From CAZRIZ01 sp964625885 (GTDB taxonomy: Bacteria > Patescibacteriota > Saccharimonadia > Saccharimonadales > Saccharimonadaceae): a stretch of 51,554 bases of DNA. Location of the stretch: NCBI GenBank assembly GCA_964625885.1, contig CAZVBM010000005.1, positions 1-51,554 of the forward strand, given 5' to 3'. Positions 50,738 to 51,554 of the stretch are shown here, piece after piece. Below the pieces are notes generated by a model. The model was not told the DNA's origin. It saw only the letters and a list, made by a program, of their open reading frames with translations, and made no database searches. The translations under genes and the position numbers were made by a program. Every line of letters starts with the position of its first letter. Positions within the stretch are counted from its first letter, which is position 1.

Positions 50738-50808
50738 AGGGGACGGTTTCCGTCGCACTATAATTTTGGCATTTCATGCCCGCAGCCTCCTTGGGTACTC
50801 CTCCACAC
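50738..50808 (-). pseudogene. Broken partial copy of tRNA-Ser(GCT)
   Basis: On the minus strand 50808-50783 repeats the acceptor 5' arm and D arm of tRNA-Ser(GCT) with one inserted base, but the anticodon stem, T arm and acceptor 3' arm are not found. An inverted 12-nt piece of the same tRNA (AGGGGACGGTTT, 50738-50749) is the complement of 50654-50665. It looks like a rearranged relic, not a working tRNA. Confidence 0.6.
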
Positions 50809-50862
50809 CATGACTGTAATGAGTGATAACAGATTATATCAGCGAACACTAGACTTTTCAAT

Positions 50863-51234
50863 TTATTTTAATTGCTCTTTCAGTGCTTTATTTAGTAGAG
50901 CGTTGTCGTTAAGTCGTATAGAGCGACGATTAGCTAAGCACTCAGGAAACAGATACTCCTTGCCAGTGCTAGCTAAGACGTATAGCCAATCATACGCGTA
51001 GTCTTTTGTTTTCTTAACCACATAACCTTGCGAGTTTGAATGTATGCGACGGAGTTCCACATCCTGTAGCGAACTAAAACGAACCTGAACTCTTTTCATT
51101 AGTCCATTATAATCAACAACAATATCGTATGCTGCCGACTCAGTTAATGGTAGGCTAACATCATAACCTAGTTTGGTAAAAGTAAATATTGCCGTTGCCA
51201 CCGCAATATCACCCTTTCTTTGAGTTGTTCTCAC
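50863..51234 (-). CDS. Small PD-(D/E)XK endonuclease-like protein
   Basis: 123 aa from the GTG at 51234. The frame remains open to 51357, but that would run through tRNA-Ser(TGA), and a TTGTGT-17-TATAAT promoter ends 7 nt before this GTG, implying a leaderless message. 'KGDIAVATAIFTFTKLGYDVSLP', by position 7-29, 'AYDIVVDYNG' and 'KRVQVRFSS' follow the small PD-(D/E)XK endonuclease family, where the last motif is usually Q-V-K. Here the catalytic Lys position is Arg, so activity is uncertain. The C-terminus is basic. Confidence 0.7.
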   Translation of the reverse strand: MRTTQRKGDIAVATAIFTFTKLGYDVSLPLTESAAYDIVVDYNGLMKRVQVRFSSLQDVELRRIHSNSQGYVVKKTKDYAYDWLYVLASTGKEYLFPECLANRRSIRLNDNALLNKALKEQLK

Positions 51235-51241
51235 GGAGGCT

Positions 51242-51270
51242 ATTATACGGTATGCAATACCGATACACAA
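51242..51270 (-). promoter_or_regulatory. Leaderless promoter of the PD-(D/E)XK-like gene (TTGTGT-17-TATAAT)
   Basis: TTGTGT (51270-51265), 17-nt spacer, TATAAT (51247-51242) on the minus strand, with the GTG start 7 nt beyond. It is divergent from, and close to, the tRNA-Ser(TGA) promoter. Confidence 0.6.
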
Positions 51271-51283
51271 TAGGCTGTGGATA

Positions 51284-51292
51284 TGATATAAT
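51284..51292 (+). promoter_or_regulatory. Extended -10 (TGATATAAT) of tRNA-Ser(TGA)
   Basis: TGA-TATAAT at 51284-51292 lies 11 nt before the tRNA 5' end at 51304, so transcription would begin about 4-5 nt upstream of the mature tRNA. Confidence 0.6.
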
Positions 51293-51303
51293 GCTCTTTC
51301 TGT

Positions 51304-51391
51304 GGAGAGATGGCCGAGTGGTTGAAGGCACCAGTCTTGAAAACTGGCATACGGCAACGTATCGTGGGTTCGAATCCCACTCTCTCCGCCA
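51304..51391 (+). tRNA. tRNA-Ser (anticodon TGA)
   Basis: Acceptor GGAGAGA/TCTCTCC, anticodon stem CCAGT/ACTGG with loop CTTGAAA (TGA), a serine-type long variable arm, T arm GTGGG-TTCGAAT-CCCAC, discriminator G and encoded CCA at 51389-51391. Confidence 0.96.
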
Positions 51392-51427
51392 TCCTCCGTC
51401 GCGATCCAGCGGATCGCTATGGAGGAT
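51391..51427 (+). terminator. Hairpin directly after tRNA-Ser(TGA)
   Basis: ATCCTCC-GTC-GCGATCC-agc-GGATCGC-TAT-GGAGGAT folds into two stacked 7-bp stems and begins at the last base of the tRNA CCA. There is no long T run, so it may be a processing or protection structure instead of an intrinsic terminator. Confidence 0.55.
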
Positions 51428-51554
51428 GTTTGAGTTCGTGGGATGAGAACCCAACTTTTTGCGTAGCAAAAGGGGTTCGGTGAAGTGAGTGAAGCGAGTG
51501 AAAAGCAGGCCGTAGGCCTATTTTTCCGAGCGAACGAACGGAAGAGGCGAAGCC
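51428..51554. repeat. Non-coding repeat-rich tail with short hairpins
   Basis: No gene seen. Hairpins: GAACCC..CTTTTTGC-gta-GCAAAAG..GGGTTC (51447-51478) and AGGCC-gta-GGCCT (51507-51519). Between them runs GTGAAGTGAGTGAAGCGAGTG. The reverse complement of 51447-51500 resembles 50475-50535 (CGCTTCACCGAAC...TTTTGC-tac-GCAAAA), so this is an inverted relative of the repeat patch before tRNA-Ser(GCT). Confidence 0.6.

Noticed and set aside
50731..50815. A second functional tRNA on the minus strand
   Set aside because: Only the acceptor 5' and D-arm side can be matched; no anticodon stem, T arm or matching acceptor 3' arm can be formed.
51235..51357. N-terminal extension of the PD-(D/E)XK-like gene to 51357
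   Set aside because: It would translate the antisense of tRNA-Ser(TGA) and lies upstream of the promoter that ends at the GTG.
1..51554. CRISPR array or Cas genes
   Set aside because: No regularly spaced direct repeats with unique spacers; the repeats near 50.3 kb and 51.4 kb are irregular hairpins.

Overview
The window looks like the replication-origin region of a small-genome bacterium of the Candidate Phyla Radiation (Patescibacteria), most likely a Saccharibacteria (TM7) relative. The sequence shows a classic rpmH-rnpA-yidC-khpB / dnaA-dnaN-recF origin layout, very AT-rich origin genes, and no outer-membrane secretion parts. It also shows a large type IV secretion-like (T4SS) locus with PrgI, VirB4, many VirB6-like proteins and small two-helix pilins. 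The lineage is inferred from architecture, since no database search was possible. TGA is used as a stop (for example the ATGA overlap at 37683-37686), so a code with UGA as Gly is not indicated.

Layout. 1-6845: tRNA-Asn, a LexA-type DNA-binding protein, and an envelope polysaccharide cluster (O-antigen ligase/polymerase, polyprenyl-phosphate sugar transferase, two GT4 glycosyltransferases, UDP-GlcNAc 2-epimerase). 6846-8897 (minus): khpB/jag, yidC, rnpA, rpmH. 8898-10785: origin sequences on both sides of dnaA, with consensus DnaA boxes densest between dnaA and dnaN. 10786-12938: dnaN and recF.

12935-44835 (minus): a T4SS-like block of about 32 kb. Read in transcription order from the right, it holds five tandem VirB6-like polytopic proteins (four of them 975-1392 aa, one 626 aa) and a 1533-aa surface protein with a papain-like cysteine hydrolase domain and an alpha/beta-hydrolase domain. 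A lipoprotein follows, then a 929-aa paralogue of the surface protein and a 724-aa multi-domain cell-wall hydrolase in the VirB1 position. Three small membrane proteins, a PrgI-like protein, a VirB4 N-domain protein and the VirB4 ATPase complete it. 44951-48114 (plus, divergent): seven VirB2-like pilin genes, the last three showing recent duplication or gene conversion. The simplest reading is one envelope-spanning, cell-contact secretion or pilus machine: VirB4 supplies energy, VirB6-like proteins form channel and surface parts, the hydrolase opens the wall, and the two papain-like proteins act as surface enzymes or substrates. No VirD4, VirB8, VirB9, VirB10 or VirB11 was recognised.

48181-51554: Hsp20, ComF, an AbrB/PIN toxin-antitoxin pair, a patch of hairpin repeats, tRNA-Ser(GCT), a broken copy of that tRNA, a small PD-(D/E)XK-like protein and tRNA-Ser(TGA). 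A recurring regulatory theme is a -10 element, often of extended TGnTATAAT type, placed so close to the start codon that transcripts should be leaderless or carry leaders of under about 10 nt. A separate class of genes (dnaA, dnaN, epimerase, lipoprotein, hsp20) has strong Shine-Dalgarno sites.
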